Part shown: piece after piece, positions 1 through 7,573 of the stretch | How positions within the stretch are numbered: position 1 is the stretch's first letter | Layout of the letters: each line of letters starts with the position of its first letter | Assembly (NCBI GenBank): GCA_964551295.1 | Contig: CAZKDJ010000097.1 | Location: 1-14,872, forward strand | Direction: 5' to 3' | DNA from: JAFGED01 sp964551295 | GTDB lineage: Bacteria; Chloroflexota; Anaerolineae; B4-G1 | DNA length: 14,872 nucleotides | The notes under the pieces: model-generated | What the model was told of the DNA's origin: nothing | Database searches by the model: none | Seen by the model: only the letters and a program-made list of their open reading frames with translations | Translations under genes and position numbers: made by a program

Positions 1-1156
1 AATTGACCACGCCCACCCACGGCCACTCCTCCATCGCCCGCTGGTAGGCCAGGGGCGCGTAGCGCGCCTGCTGCTCCAGCGTCACTAAGCCGTAGTCACC
101 CACGCCGCTGATATTTGCCGGGTCGTTGGGCACGGCGCTCGAGTTCATCTCGCTGATCCAGATGGGCTTGGCTGCGTCGCCGTTGGCGACCATGATGTCG
201 CGCACATAGACCGGCCGGCCAAAGTTTATGTTGAGCGGACGGGAGCGGTGGTCGGTAGGGCCGGACCAAAACATGTAGCCGTTGACGGCCATGACATCAA
301 AGCACTCGCCCGCGCCAGCGTCGTACATTCGCTGGAGAAAAACAAAGTCCCTCAAGCCCGTCCCGGGTCCCGGCCCTGGATTGAGGGAGACGGTTTGCGC
401 CAGCGCGCCGCTGATGATGACCGCATTCGGATCGGCCTCCTTGGCACGCTGGTATCCCTCGCACAGAAGCCGGGTGTAGCCCTCGGGATCGACCGGCTGC
501 TCGCCCCACTCGGGATAGATGTTGGGCTCGTTCCACAATTGATAGTAGCGTATCCGCCCCTCGTAGCGAGAGACGACGGCATAGACATAGTCGCCCCAAT
601 CGGCCAGATCGTCGGGCGGGGCATAGGACCCAATGGTGTTGGTTAACGCGCGTGTCCAGGCGGGCGGGTTGCTCAAGCGGGGCACGATCTCCAGGCCATA
701 CTGCTCGGCCAGGCCGACGATGTGATCGTACTTCTCCCAGGCGGAGCGGAGTGGCTCGTGGCGCCGATCCTCGAAATCGCCCTTGCCGTGGATCTCGATA
801 TCCTCCCAAGGGAACTCTTGGCGCAGCCAGTGAAAGCCGGCCTCGGCGATCATGTGCACCGAGCGCTCTCGCTTTTCCGACTCGACCTCCTGGTTGAGAA
901 AGATGTTGATGCCGAAGGGATTGACACCCGCGTGGGCCACAGGCGCGTCGGGGGCCGTCTGGGGCTGGGGATAGAGGACGTTGGTCGCCAGTTGCCCCAT
1001 CCCCTTTACCTGCCGTGGCAGTCCCTCCTCGCCGGTGTAGTCGAACATCCAGCCCGCTCCGTCCCCCCTCCGCGAGCGGGGGGGGCTAGGGGGGGGAAAA
1101 CAAGCAGACAGCGCCAACAATACCAAAACGGTCAGGGTGGGGATCAATTTTCGCAT
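1..1156 (-). CDS. Glycoside hydrolase-like lipoprotein (clan GH-A type), C-terminus beyond window
   Basis: The start of an exported sugar-cleaving enzyme; 385 residues are visible and the C-terminus lies outside. The ATG at 1156 opens a lipoprotein signal peptide (MRKLIP, hydrophobic LTVLVLLAL, lipobox LSAC with Cys19), so the mature protein should be lipid-anchored outside the membrane. The body looks like a TIM-barrel glycosidase. W208-N-E210-P-N matches the acid/base motif of clan GH-A (GH5/GH39-like), and Glu336 in WISEMN sits where the nucleophile is expected. Substrate cannot be told. Directly after the lipobox comes a short Pro/Arg stretch encoded by two 8-base G runs (1078-1096), which looks inserted. 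A TATAAT box ends only 9 bases before the ATG, and there is no Shine-Dalgarno sequence, so the mRNA is probably near-leaderless. Family assignment is by motif and general resemblance; an inactive glycosidase-like protein is less likely because both Glu are present. Confidence 0.8.
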   Translation of the reverse strand, partial: MRKLIPTLTVLVLLALSACFPPPSPPRSRRGDGAGWMFDYTGEEGLPRQVKGMGQLATNVLYPQPQTAPDAPVAHAGVNPFGINIFLNQEVESEKRERSVHMIAEAGFHWLRQEFPWEDIEIHGKGDFEDRRHEPLRSAWEKYDHIVGLAEQYGLEIVPRLSNPPAWTRALTNTIGSYAPPDDLADWGDYVYAVVSRYEGRIRYYQLWNEPNIYPEWGEQPVDPEGYTRLLCEGYQRAKEADPNAVIISGALAQTVSLNPGPGPGTGLRDFVFLQRMYDAGAGECFDVMAVNGYMFWSGPTDHRSRPLNINFGRPVYVRDIMVANGDAAKPIWISEMNSSAVPNDPANISGVGDYGLVTLEQQARYAPLAYQRAMEEWPWVGVVN

Positions 1157-1165
1157 CGCGCGCAG

Positions 1166-1193
1166 ATTATACCCCGCCCGGCCCCAAATGCAA
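1166..1193 (-). promoter_or_regulatory. Promoter of the glycoside hydrolase gene
   Basis: On the minus strand, TTGCAT (1193-1188), a 16-base spacer and a perfect TATAAT (1171-1166). Transcription would begin within a few bases of the ATG at 1156, which suggests a leaderless or nearly leaderless message. It lies in the 60-base gap after the cysteine-rich gene, so the hydrolase can be transcribed separately. Confidence 0.6.
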
Positions 1194-1216
1194 GAGCTGG
1201 AGGTGTTTGCAGACGG

Positions 1217-1570
1217 CTAGCTCTGAACCAACGCGTCGATGGCTTCGGGAATTTCGTCAGATTCCAAAAAGGCGCGTACTTCCTCACGCGCTTCCTCGAA
1301 CTGCTTGATGATTTCCTCGTCGGAACCCTTAAAACCGCCAACGGTGCGCCTGGCACACGTGCAGCAACCCAGTGAGGCGCGGTAGCTATCCAGGTCACAG
1401 GTGAGGCAACTGGCCAGCTTGATTATCAGCGATCCAAAGGCCAACACATCCTCGTGGCCATCGGGGAGCGAGGCCACGTGATCGACCAACTCGGCCCACT
1501 TTTCGCCGCGCAGGTCGCGCAGTTGCGGGATGCAGCGGGATGGAAAGAGGATTTCACTGTCGGGATACAT
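1217..1570 (-). CDS. Small cysteine-rich protein of unknown function (117 aa)
   Basis: I do not recognise the family. The protein begins MYPDSEILFP and has no signal peptide or membrane segment, so it is probably cytosolic. The middle holds six cysteines in all: C13, then C55-x-x-C58 and C69-C70-x-C72, a pattern fit for binding zinc or an iron-sulfur cluster (inference). The C-terminal 35 residues are rich in Glu and read as amphipathic helix. The reading frame has normal amino-acid composition for this genome, and no opposing frame looks better. Upstream the best ribosome site is a poor AGGA about 12 bases before the ATG. The hydrolase gene follows 60 bases downstream on the same strand but has its own promoter. 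Confidence 0.6.
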   Translation of the reverse strand: MYPDSEILFPSRCIPQLRDLRGEKWAELVDHVASLPDGHEDVLAFGSLIIKLASCLTCDLDSYRASLGCCTCARRTVGGFKGSDEEIIKQFEEAREEVRAFLESDEIPEAIDALVQS

Positions 1571-1594
1571 TGTTCTGTGTCGTCCTATCGAGAT

Positions 1595-1690
1595 TTGGTA
1601 GTTGGTAAATGAGTAGACTGGTATATTGGTAATGTTTTACCAGTCTACCAATTTACCAATGTACCAGTCTACCAATCACCAACGTGCCAA
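1595..1690. repeat. TTGGTA-type intergenic repeat with near-perfect 20-bp inverted repeat
   Basis: The stretch is built from variants of TTGGTA / TACCAA spaced 7 to 14 bases apart. Bases 1613-1632 pair with 1653-1672, with one mismatched position in 20. The loop (1633-1652) carries a further copy of TACCAGTCTACC that could pair with the same left arm, so two alternative hairpins are possible. The array lies between two minus-strand genes and could act as a transcript-end structure or be a dispersed REP-like element. Neither can be decided from one copy. Confidence 0.65.
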
Positions 1691-1894
1691 TCATAACACA
1701 AAAGGGAGCCGTTTTCAAGGAATTGGTCCAAAAAGAAGCACGATAGCTTGACAGGTGTGAACACTCTCGCCGAGCCTGCGGGCTGGCAAACGTCCAAGAA
1801 GCACACAGCGGCCCGGGACGTATTCCCAAGCCACCTTTTACTATTATTATCGATTCTTTAGGAAATCCGAAGGCCTGTGTATACAGGCGCAGCC
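1691..1894. other. Intergenic stretch without a supported gene
   Basis: With the repeat above this makes a gene-free gap of about 320 bases. The only structure I see is a small perfect hairpin, GCCTGT-gtat-ACAGGC at 1873-1888, just downstream of the receiver gene on the minus strand. It lacks a following T run, so it is at best a weak transcript end. An 81-codon minus-strand frame beginning with TTG crosses the region, but its protein resembles nothing and it runs into the repeat. Confidence 0.5.
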
Positions 1895-2263
1895 TCAATG
1901 CGCCGTTACCACCAATCTCTTGGATAGGTCACACAACTGTCCGCACGAGACAGGTTTCATGAGCACCAGGTCCGATTGGTCTCTTACTTCCTGGGCTAGG
2001 TGCGCGTAAGCTGTCGCCAGGATGACAAATGTCTTGGATAACCGAAGATCGTTTTTGATGTTCTCCAGGACGACGATCCCCGATACCCCCGGCAAGGCCA
2101 AGTCGAGGACAACGAGGGTCGGCACTATAGACTCTAGCAGCTCTAGGGCTTGGTTCCCTGTGTGAGTCACCTGAACCTCAAACCCCGCTTTCTGTAACGC
2201 CAGACCAAAAATGCACGCTGCATCGACGTCATCTTCCACTATTAACGCAATTGGTTTATTCAT
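1895..2263 (-). CDS. Stand-alone response regulator receiver protein (122 aa)
   Basis: A single CheY-like receiver domain with no output domain. The key residues are all present: acidic pocket E10-D11-D12, phosphoacceptor D54 (VVLDLALPG), switch T84 and K103 in MKPVS. It would be phosphorylated on D54 by a partner kinase and act through protein contact, as CheY or Spo0F do (family knowledge). No kinase lies next to it; the only kinase in the window is 10 kb away with its own partner, so the partner is unknown. The start is supported by GGGAGG a few bases upstream of the ATG. The gene is transcribed away from the pheS operon, sharing the intergenic region with its promoter. Confidence 0.9.
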   Translation of the reverse strand: MNKPIALIVEDDVDAACIFGLALQKAGFEVQVTHTGNQALELLESIVPTLVVLDLALPGVSGIVVLENIKNDLRLSKTFVILATAYAHLAQEVRDQSDLVLMKPVSCGQLCDLSKRLVVTAH

Positions 2264-2385
2264 TACTGTCTCCCTCCCATTTATTGGTCACCGCCCTAGT
2301 TCCACATGTATTAACGAATGAAACGGTTAGCGGTTATGGGTACTCACGTTTTTCGTCAAAAAGCTGAAACGGCGGCACCGCTGGC

Positions 2386-2414
2386 TTGACAAAGGAAAGC
2401 TTTTGCGGCATAAT
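2386..2414 (+). promoter_or_regulatory. Promoter of the pheS-pheS-pheT operon
   Basis: TTGACA (2386-2391), a 17-base spacer and CATAAT (2409-2414), a near-consensus housekeeping promoter. Transcription should begin near 2421, giving a leader of about 340 bases before pheS, the right size and place for the T-box. Confidence 0.8.
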
Positions 2415-2420
2415 GCGGGC

Positions 2421-2735
2421 AACTGAAACTTGAAAGGCTGTGACGGAGAAGAGTAAGTGGGGGGATGCCGCCAGGGAGGCGAGGCCATAGACTGAGAGCC
2501 GCGCCAGGGGAAAGCCCACCGAAGTTCGCTCCCGAGCCGACCTCTGAATGGACAGCCGCCCGATTAGGAGGCTCCGCAGGCCCAGCGTTAACGAGGCAGC
2601 CGGTCGTGTCAACTAGGTCAACGGATGATGGATAGCGGATGACGCCGCCGGTGGAATGAGAGGGCTTTTTCGGAAGCCAAGCGGGGTGGTACCGCGGGAG
2701 TACACGCTCTCGTCCCCAGGGGCGAGGGCGTTTTG
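2421..2735 (+). promoter_or_regulatory. T-box riboswitch, phenylalanine type (UUC specifier)
   Basis: A tRNA-sensing leader: uncharged tRNA pairs with the specifier codon and, through its NCCA end, stabilises an antiterminator, so the operon is read when charged tRNA-Phe is scarce. The diagnostic T-box sequence GGGTGGTACCGCG lies at 2684-2696; TGGT (2687-2690) can pair with an ACCA tRNA end. Stem I closes through GGCT (2436-2439) with AGCC (2535-2538), and GGAG (2445-2448) with CTCC (2529-2532). The 5' side of the internal loop carries AGAGTAAG and the 3' side GAAG-TTC-G, making TTC at 2525-2527 the likely specifier, a Phe codon that fits the genes below. GGCTT/AAGCC (2663-2678) makes stem III. 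The leader ends in the terminator at 2705-2734. Confidence 0.93.
2705..2734 (+). terminator. T-box-controlled intrinsic terminator
   Basis: CGCTCTCG-T-CCCC pairs with GGGG-CGAGGGCG around a single-base loop, with one G-U pair and one bulged T, followed by TTTT. The left arm's CCC is also the natural partner of the GGGG in the T-box sequence, so terminator and antiterminator exclude each other, as expected in this riboswitch class. Confidence 0.9.
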
Positions 2736-2762
2736 TCATGTGAGCATTGTGAGGAGGCTAGT

Positions 2763-3785
2763 ATGCTTGAGCAATTGAGCCAACTGGAAAAAGAGTCGCT
2801 GGCCACGCTGGCGGCTGTCGAGAATGGCGACGCCTTGGCGGAATGGAACAAGCGCTACCTGGGCAAGAAGGGGGCGCTGACCCAGATGCTGCGCTCCGTT
2901 GGGCAACTGCCCAAGGAGGAGCGTCCGGCCTTTGGCCAGGCTGCCAACGAGGTCAAGATGGCGCTGGAGGCGGCCTACGAGACCAAGGCGGAGGAGCTGC
3001 GGTTGGCAGAGATGGCGCAGGAATTGGAGCAGGGGGCGCTGGACGTCACCCTGCCGGGCCGGCCTATCGGGCCGGGGCATCTGCACATCACCACCCAAAC
3101 ACTGCGCCAGATATACGCCATCTTTGCCCAGATGGGCTTCCAGGTCTATGAGTCTCCCGACGTCGAGACGGACGAGCTGAACTTTGAGTTGCTGAACATG
3201 CCGCCCCATCACCCGGCTCGCGACATGTGGGATACCTTCTGGGTCAACGACCAAGTGCTGTTGCGCACACACACCTCGCCGGGACAAATTCGGGTGATGC
3301 GCGAGCAATATCCCGACCCGATCCGCGTCATTCTGCCCGGCAAGTGCTATCGCTACGAGCAGATCACAGCCCGCGCCGAGCACCAGTTCTACCAGGTGGA
3401 AGGGCTGGCGGTGGGGCACGGGATCAGCATGACGGATCTGATCGGCACGCTGACCGAGTTTGCGCACCGGTTCTATGGCGCCGAGGGACGCATTCGCATC
3501 CGCAGCTCTTACTTTCCCTTCACCGAGCCCAGCATCGAGGCCGACATCGACTGCATCATCTGTCACGGGGAGGGGTGCCGCGTGTGCAAGTACAGCGGCT
3601 GGCTGGAGATCTGCGGGGCCGGGATGGTGCATCCGGTCGTCCTGGAGAACGGTGGCTACGACCCCGAGGAATGGAGCGGTTTCGCCTTCGGGCTGGGGGT
3701 CGAGCGGCCCGCGATGCTCAAGTACGATATCGACGATATCCGCTTGTTCTACGAAAACGACTTGCGGTTCTTGAGACAGTTCTAG
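2763..3785 (+). CDS. pheS: Phenylalanyl-tRNA synthetase alpha subunit, copy 1
   Basis: Catalytic subunit of the (alpha-beta)2 enzyme that joins phenylalanine to tRNA-Phe with ATP. It has 340 residues, a normal length. The N-terminal ~90 residues form the coiled-coil tRNA-binding arm; the class II catalytic core follows. Visible core residues are RTHTSP (168-173), motif 2 PGKCYRYE with R197, QVEG (211-214), the phenylalanine-pocket FPF (251-253) and motif 3 GFAFGLGVER with A308 and R315. C264-C267-C272-C275 (CxxC-GxGC-xxC) is a likely zinc site found in many PheS. Motif 2 (CYRYEQITARAEHQFYQVEG) lacks the common DASH-type stretch that copy 2 has. The ATG at 2763 is chosen because GAGGAGG stands 5 bases before it; an in-frame TTG ten codons earlier overlaps the terminator. 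Control is by the T-box. Confidence 0.95.
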   Translation: MLEQLSQLEKESLATLAAVENGDALAEWNKRYLGKKGALTQMLRSVGQLPKEERPAFGQAANEVKMALEAAYETKAEELRLAEMAQELEQGALDVTLPGRPIGPGHLHITTQTLRQIYAIFAQMGFQVYESPDVETDELNFELLNMPPHHPARDMWDTFWVNDQVLLRTHTSPGQIRVMREQYPDPIRVILPGKCYRYEQITARAEHQFYQVEGLAVGHGISMTDLIGTLTEFAHRFYGAEGRIRIRSSYFPFTEPSIEADIDCIICHGEGCRVCKYSGWLEICGAGMVHPVVLENGGYDPEEWSGFAFGLGVERPAMLKYDIDDIRLFYENDLRFLRQF

Positions 3786-3797
3786 GGAGGTGTTGCG

Positions 3798-4834
3798 ATG
3801 GGGTTTGGAAGGCAAGGGATTTATGTGACCGGCTGACCGCTCTGCAGAGCGAGGCCAAGCGGCGCTTGCGTGCAGTCACCCAGGCGGAGGCGCTGCAGGC
3901 CTGGCACCGCGCCTACCTGGGCAAGAACGGTGCGTTGACGGCCCTGCTGCACGGGCTGGGCGGGCTACCCCAAAAAGAACGACCCGCGGCCGGCAGAGCG
4001 GCCAACGAGGTTAAGCAAGCGCTTGAAGCCGCGTACGAGGCACACGCCGAGACGCTGCGTCAGCGGGAGCCTGAGCGGAGCTTGCACGCCGAACCGCTCG
4101 ACGTCACGCTGACAGGCAGGCCGGCGCGGGTAGGTTATTTGCACCTTATCAGCCAGACGCGACGCGAGATGTGTGCCATTCTCGCCAGGATGGGCTTCCA
4201 CGTCCTCACGGGCCCGGAAGTGGAGCTGGAGGAGTTTAACTTTACGCTCTTGAACATGCCGCCCTTCCATCCGGCGCGGGACATGCAAGATACCTTCTGG
4301 GTGAGCGATGACGTGGTGCTGCGCACCCACACCTCGCCCAACCAGGTGCGCGTGATGCGCGGGCGCAAGCCGCCCTTCCGCGTCATCGTGCCGGGCAAGT
4401 GCTACCGGGTGGATTTTGATGCCTCGCACAACTGGATGTTTCACCAGGTCGAAGGCTTTGCCGTGGGGACAAACATCTCGATGACCGATCTAAAGGGCAC
4501 CATCGTCGCGCTGTTGCAGCAGATGTTCGGCAACGACCGGCGGGTGCGGCTGCGCGGCAGTTACTTCCCTTTCACCGAGCCGTCTATCGAGGCCGACCTG
4601 GAGTGTACGGTCTGTGGTGGCACAGGGTGTGGACTGTGCAAAGATGGTTGGGTGGAGGTCGTGCCGGGCGGGATGATCCATCCCCAGGTGTTGCTCAATA
4701 GCAGCATCGACCCTGAGCGGTACAGCGGGTTCGCCTTCGGTGCCGGGCTTGACCGGCTCGCGGCGCTGCGGTTTGGTGTCGGCGATATCCGGCCGTTCTA
4801 TGAGAACGATCTGCGGTTTCTGAGGCAGTTCTAG
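3798..4834 (+). CDS. pheS: Phenylalanyl-tRNA synthetase alpha subunit, copy 2 (frame break near start)
   Basis: A second, diverged alpha subunit between pheS copy 1 and pheT. It follows copy 1 over its full length, roughly 55-65% identical by eye. It keeps RTHTSP, motif 2 (PGKCYRVDFDASHNWMFHQVEG), FPFTEPS, the four-cysteine motif (CTVCGGTGCGLC) and motif 3 (FAFGAGLDR), so nothing says the active site is lost. The start is odd. ATG 3798 has a good GGGAGG 7 bases upstream, but its frame stops after 12 codons; the PheS frame is open from 3800. One extra G in the GGGG at 3800-3803 would join them (MGVWKARDLCDRL...) into a 345-residue protein. Otherwise translation must begin at a non-ATG codon such as CTG 3833 or 3842. 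It ends 13 bases before pheT, in the same operon. Confidence 0.88.
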
Positions 4835-4847
4835 GTGGAGGAAAAAG

Positions 4848-7522
4848 ATGAAGGTACCATTATCTTGGCTAAAAGACTATGTGGAGATCACAGTCCCCAT
4901 CCCCGAGATGGCCAGGCGGCTGACGCTGGCCGGGTTGGAGGTGGAGACGATCGAGTATATCGGCCTGCCGGGAGCGGAACTGGAATGGCCCCCCGAGCTA
5001 GTCGTGGTAGGTGAGCTCCTGGCCGTGCGCCCGCACCCCAACGCCGACCGGCTGGTGCTGGCGGAGGTCAAGTATGGCGACCCGGAGACAGAGATCGTCG
5101 TCACGGGGGCGCCCAGCCTGCTGGAGATGCGCGGGCAGGAGGACCTACACCTCAAGGTGGCCTTTGCGATGGAGGGCGTCCGTCTATACGACGGTCACGC
5201 CGAGGGAAAAGTCATCCGCAAACTGAAAAAGACCAAAATCCGGGGCGTCGAGTCGCGGGCCATGGTCTGCTCGGAGAAGGAACTGGGGCTCTCCGACGAG
5301 CACGTGGACATTATCTATCTGCCCGACGACGCGCCGGTGGGCGCGCCGCTGGTCGAGTACATGGGCGACGCCGTGCTCGATTTCGACATCAAGGGGCCGT
5401 TCGCCCACCTGCAGTCGATCTATGGCATCGCCCGCGAGGCGGCGGCGCTGCTCGGCGTGGAGCTAAAGCGGGACGTGATGGAGGTGCTGGCGCAGCATCC
5501 GGCCGAGATCACACCGACGCCCGATTTCATCGAGCTTGAGATCGCCGATCCCGACCTGTGCCCGCGCTACTCGGCGGCCTACATCAAAGGGGTAACGATC
5601 GGCCCATCGCCCTTCTGGCTGCAGATGCGTCTGCGGTTGGCCGGGCAGCGGCCCATCAACAACGTCGTCGACGTGACCAATTGCGTGATGCTGGAGCTGG
5701 GCCAGCCGCTGCACGCCTTCGACTATCACGTGCTGCGCGCCAGGCCGGGCAAGGAGGTGCCAGCTATCATCGTGCGTCGCGCCGAGGGCGGCGAGCGCAT
5801 GGCGACGCTCGACGGCGAGATGCGCACGTTCGACGACGAGATGCTGCTCATCACCGACGGCGGCGGGCCGGTCGCCGTCGGCGGCGTAATGGGCGGCCTG
5901 GATAGCGAGGTTTCCGAACAGACCCAGGACATCCTGCTGGAGGCAGCGAACTTTTACTTTCTCAACGTCCGCCGTACGTCCCGCAAGCTGGGACTGGATA
6001 CCGAGGCCAGCGTACGCCTCGGTCGGCGGGTCGATCCGGAGCTAACGGTGAAAGCGGCGGCGCGGGCGGCCTATCTGATGGCCGAGCTTGGCGGCGGTGA
6101 GGTCGTGCCCGTCATCGGCGACGTGTACCCCGGTCGCCAGCCGCAGCGGGTGATCGAATTCGACCCCGCCCTGGCAACCCGCATCCTGGGCGTCGAAGTG
6201 CCGACGGACGAGATCGCGCGCATTCTGACGTCGCTCGAGTTCGGGGTCGCCGCTGGCGAATCAGGGACGCTTAGCGTGACGGTGCCCTCCCATCGCCTCG
6301 ACGTCGACCGCCCGGTCGACCTGGCCGAGGAGGTAGGCCNNNNNNNNNNNNNNNNNNNNNNNNNNNNNNNNNNNNNNNNNNNNNNNNNNNNNNNNNNNNN
6401 NNNNNNNNNNNNNNNNNNNNNNNNNNNNNNNNNNNNNNNCCCTCCCATCGCCTCGACGTCGACCGCCCGGTCGACCTGGCCGAGGAGGTAGGCCGCATCT
6501 GGGGGTACGATCGTTTCCCGACGACACTCATGCGGGACGAACTGCCCCCCCAGCGGCCCAACCTGCGCCTGGAGGGCGGCGAGCGCGTGCGCGATATCCT
6601 CGTGGGCCGTGGCTTGGATGAGATCATCACCTACTCGCTGGTGGACGTAGAGGAAGAGGGGCAACTGTGGCTCGCGGACCCATCCGCGGCTCCATCTGAC
6701 TACATCCGCATCGTCAACCCCCTGTCGGCAGAGCGGGCCTATTTGCGACAGACGTTGCTGCCGTCCGCGCTCAACACCGCCCGTGAGAACCTGCGCTTCA
6801 TCGACCGGGTGGCGGTCTTTGAGATCGGCGCCGTCTACCTGCCGGAGGCAGACCAGGGCGGACTTGCCAGCCCGTTGCCCGACGAGCCGCGCCATCTGAG
6901 CGTCGTGATGACCGGCCCACGCGAGCCCGAGTCGTGGATGGCGGGGCAGGATCGCACGCCGATGGATTTCTACGATCTCAAGGGCGTGGCGGAGGCCTTG
7001 CTATCCGGATTGGGGTTGAGCGGCACGTTCGAGCGGGGCCAGCATCCGGCATTCCACCCGGGTCGCTGCGCCCAGGTCAGCGTCGGGGATCGCGTGGTGG
7101 GCGTTCTGGGCGAACTGCACCCGCAGGTACAGGGAGCCTTCGAATTGCCACAGGGGCAGCCCGTCTGCGCCCTGGAGTTCGATCTGGACGACCTGCTGGC
7201 GGCTTGGGGAGCGCCGCGCACGCTGACGCCCGTCTCCGTCCACCCGCCGGTGTATGAGGATCTGGCGGTGGTGGTGGACGAGAGTGCATCGGAGCTGAAC
7301 GTGCGCGCGCTTATCACGCAGACCGGGTCTCCCCTCCTGCGCTCGGTGACGCTGTTCGACGTCTATCGGGGGGAGCAGGTGGGGGCGGGCAAAAAGAGCC
7401 TGGCCTATCGCCTCGTCTATCAAGCCGACGACCGCACGCTGACCGACAAAGAGGTGGCCAAGCCGAGGGGCAAGATCGTCCGTCGATTGGAGCGAGAGCT
7501 GGGGGCGACGCTGCGCGGCTAG
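4848..7522 (+). CDS. pheT: Phenylalanyl-tRNA synthetase beta subunit (interrupted by assembly gap)
   Basis: Beta subunit of the same enzyme; it binds tRNA and edits mischarged Tyr-tRNA-Phe. GGAGG 6 bases before ATG 4848 supports the start. Domains in order are: N-terminal segment MKVPLSWLKDYVE; EMAP-like tRNA-binding domain (~40-160); B3/B4 editing domain (~215-400, with INNVVDVTN and GQPLHAFDY); B5 domain (~430-500); catalytic-like core; and a C-terminal FDX-ACB anticodon-binding domain (from about HPPVYEDLAVVV to the end). The N run and one copy of the flanking 55-bp duplication (6340-6494) fall at the end of B5. Removing those 155 bases restores one frame, EEVG-RIWGYDRF, and gives 839 residues, a full-length PheT. 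Read literally, the gap breaks the frame, so any automatic split into two genes is an artefact. Confidence 0.95.
6285..6339. repeat. Left copy of 55-bp duplicated contig end
   Basis: These 55 bases are identical to 6440-6494, just across the N run. Both encode PSHRLDVDRPVDLAEEVG of pheT. An exact duplication ending at the gap is what overlapping contig ends look like, so this is an assembly artefact and not a biological repeat. Confidence 0.93.
6340..6439. other. Assembly gap of exactly 100 N
   Basis: A round 100-base placeholder inside pheT. Because the sequence on both sides overlaps by 55 bases and the merged gene is in frame and full length, the true missing length is most likely zero. 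Confidence 0.97.
6440..6494. repeat. Right copy of 55-bp duplicated contig end
   Basis: Identical to 6285-6339. It should be collapsed with the left copy when pheT is reconstructed; 55 is a common final k-mer size in assemblers, which would explain this overlap length (inference). Confidence 0.93.
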
Positions 7523-7540
7523 CCATCGATAAAACTAAGG

Positions 7541-7565
7541 CGCAACAACAGCTTATGCGGTTGCG
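7541..7565. terminator. Weak hairpin between convergent genes
   Basis: CGCAAC (7541-7546) can pair with GTTGCG (7560-7565) around a 13-base loop, in the 51-base gap between the ends of pheT and the beta-propeller pseudogene. There is no T run on either side, so its role as a transcript end is a guess. Confidence 0.3.
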
Positions 7566-7573
7566 TGAATCAC

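Noticed and set aside
1595..1690. CRISPR array
   Set aside because: Units are 6-14 bases, irregularly spaced and inverted, without spacers of constant length or cas genes.
1653..1898. An 81-codon minus-strand frame starting with TTG at the end of the receiver gene
   Set aside because: No ribosome site, no recognisable protein, and it ends inside the TTGGTA repeat; its composition follows non-coding sequence.
2334..2851. Several minus-strand frames across the pheS leader
   Set aside because: They lie over the T-box, whose promoter, conserved sequence and terminator explain the region fully.
3227..3797. Upstream extension of the second pheS frame through copy 1
   Set aside because: The extension is an out-of-frame reading of pheS copy 1 with an Arg/Gly-rich composition; PheS similarity begins only after 3800.
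6285..6494. A true tandem repeat inside pheT
   Set aside because: The copies abut a 100-N placeholder and collapsing them restores a full in-frame PheT, so it is an assembly overlap.
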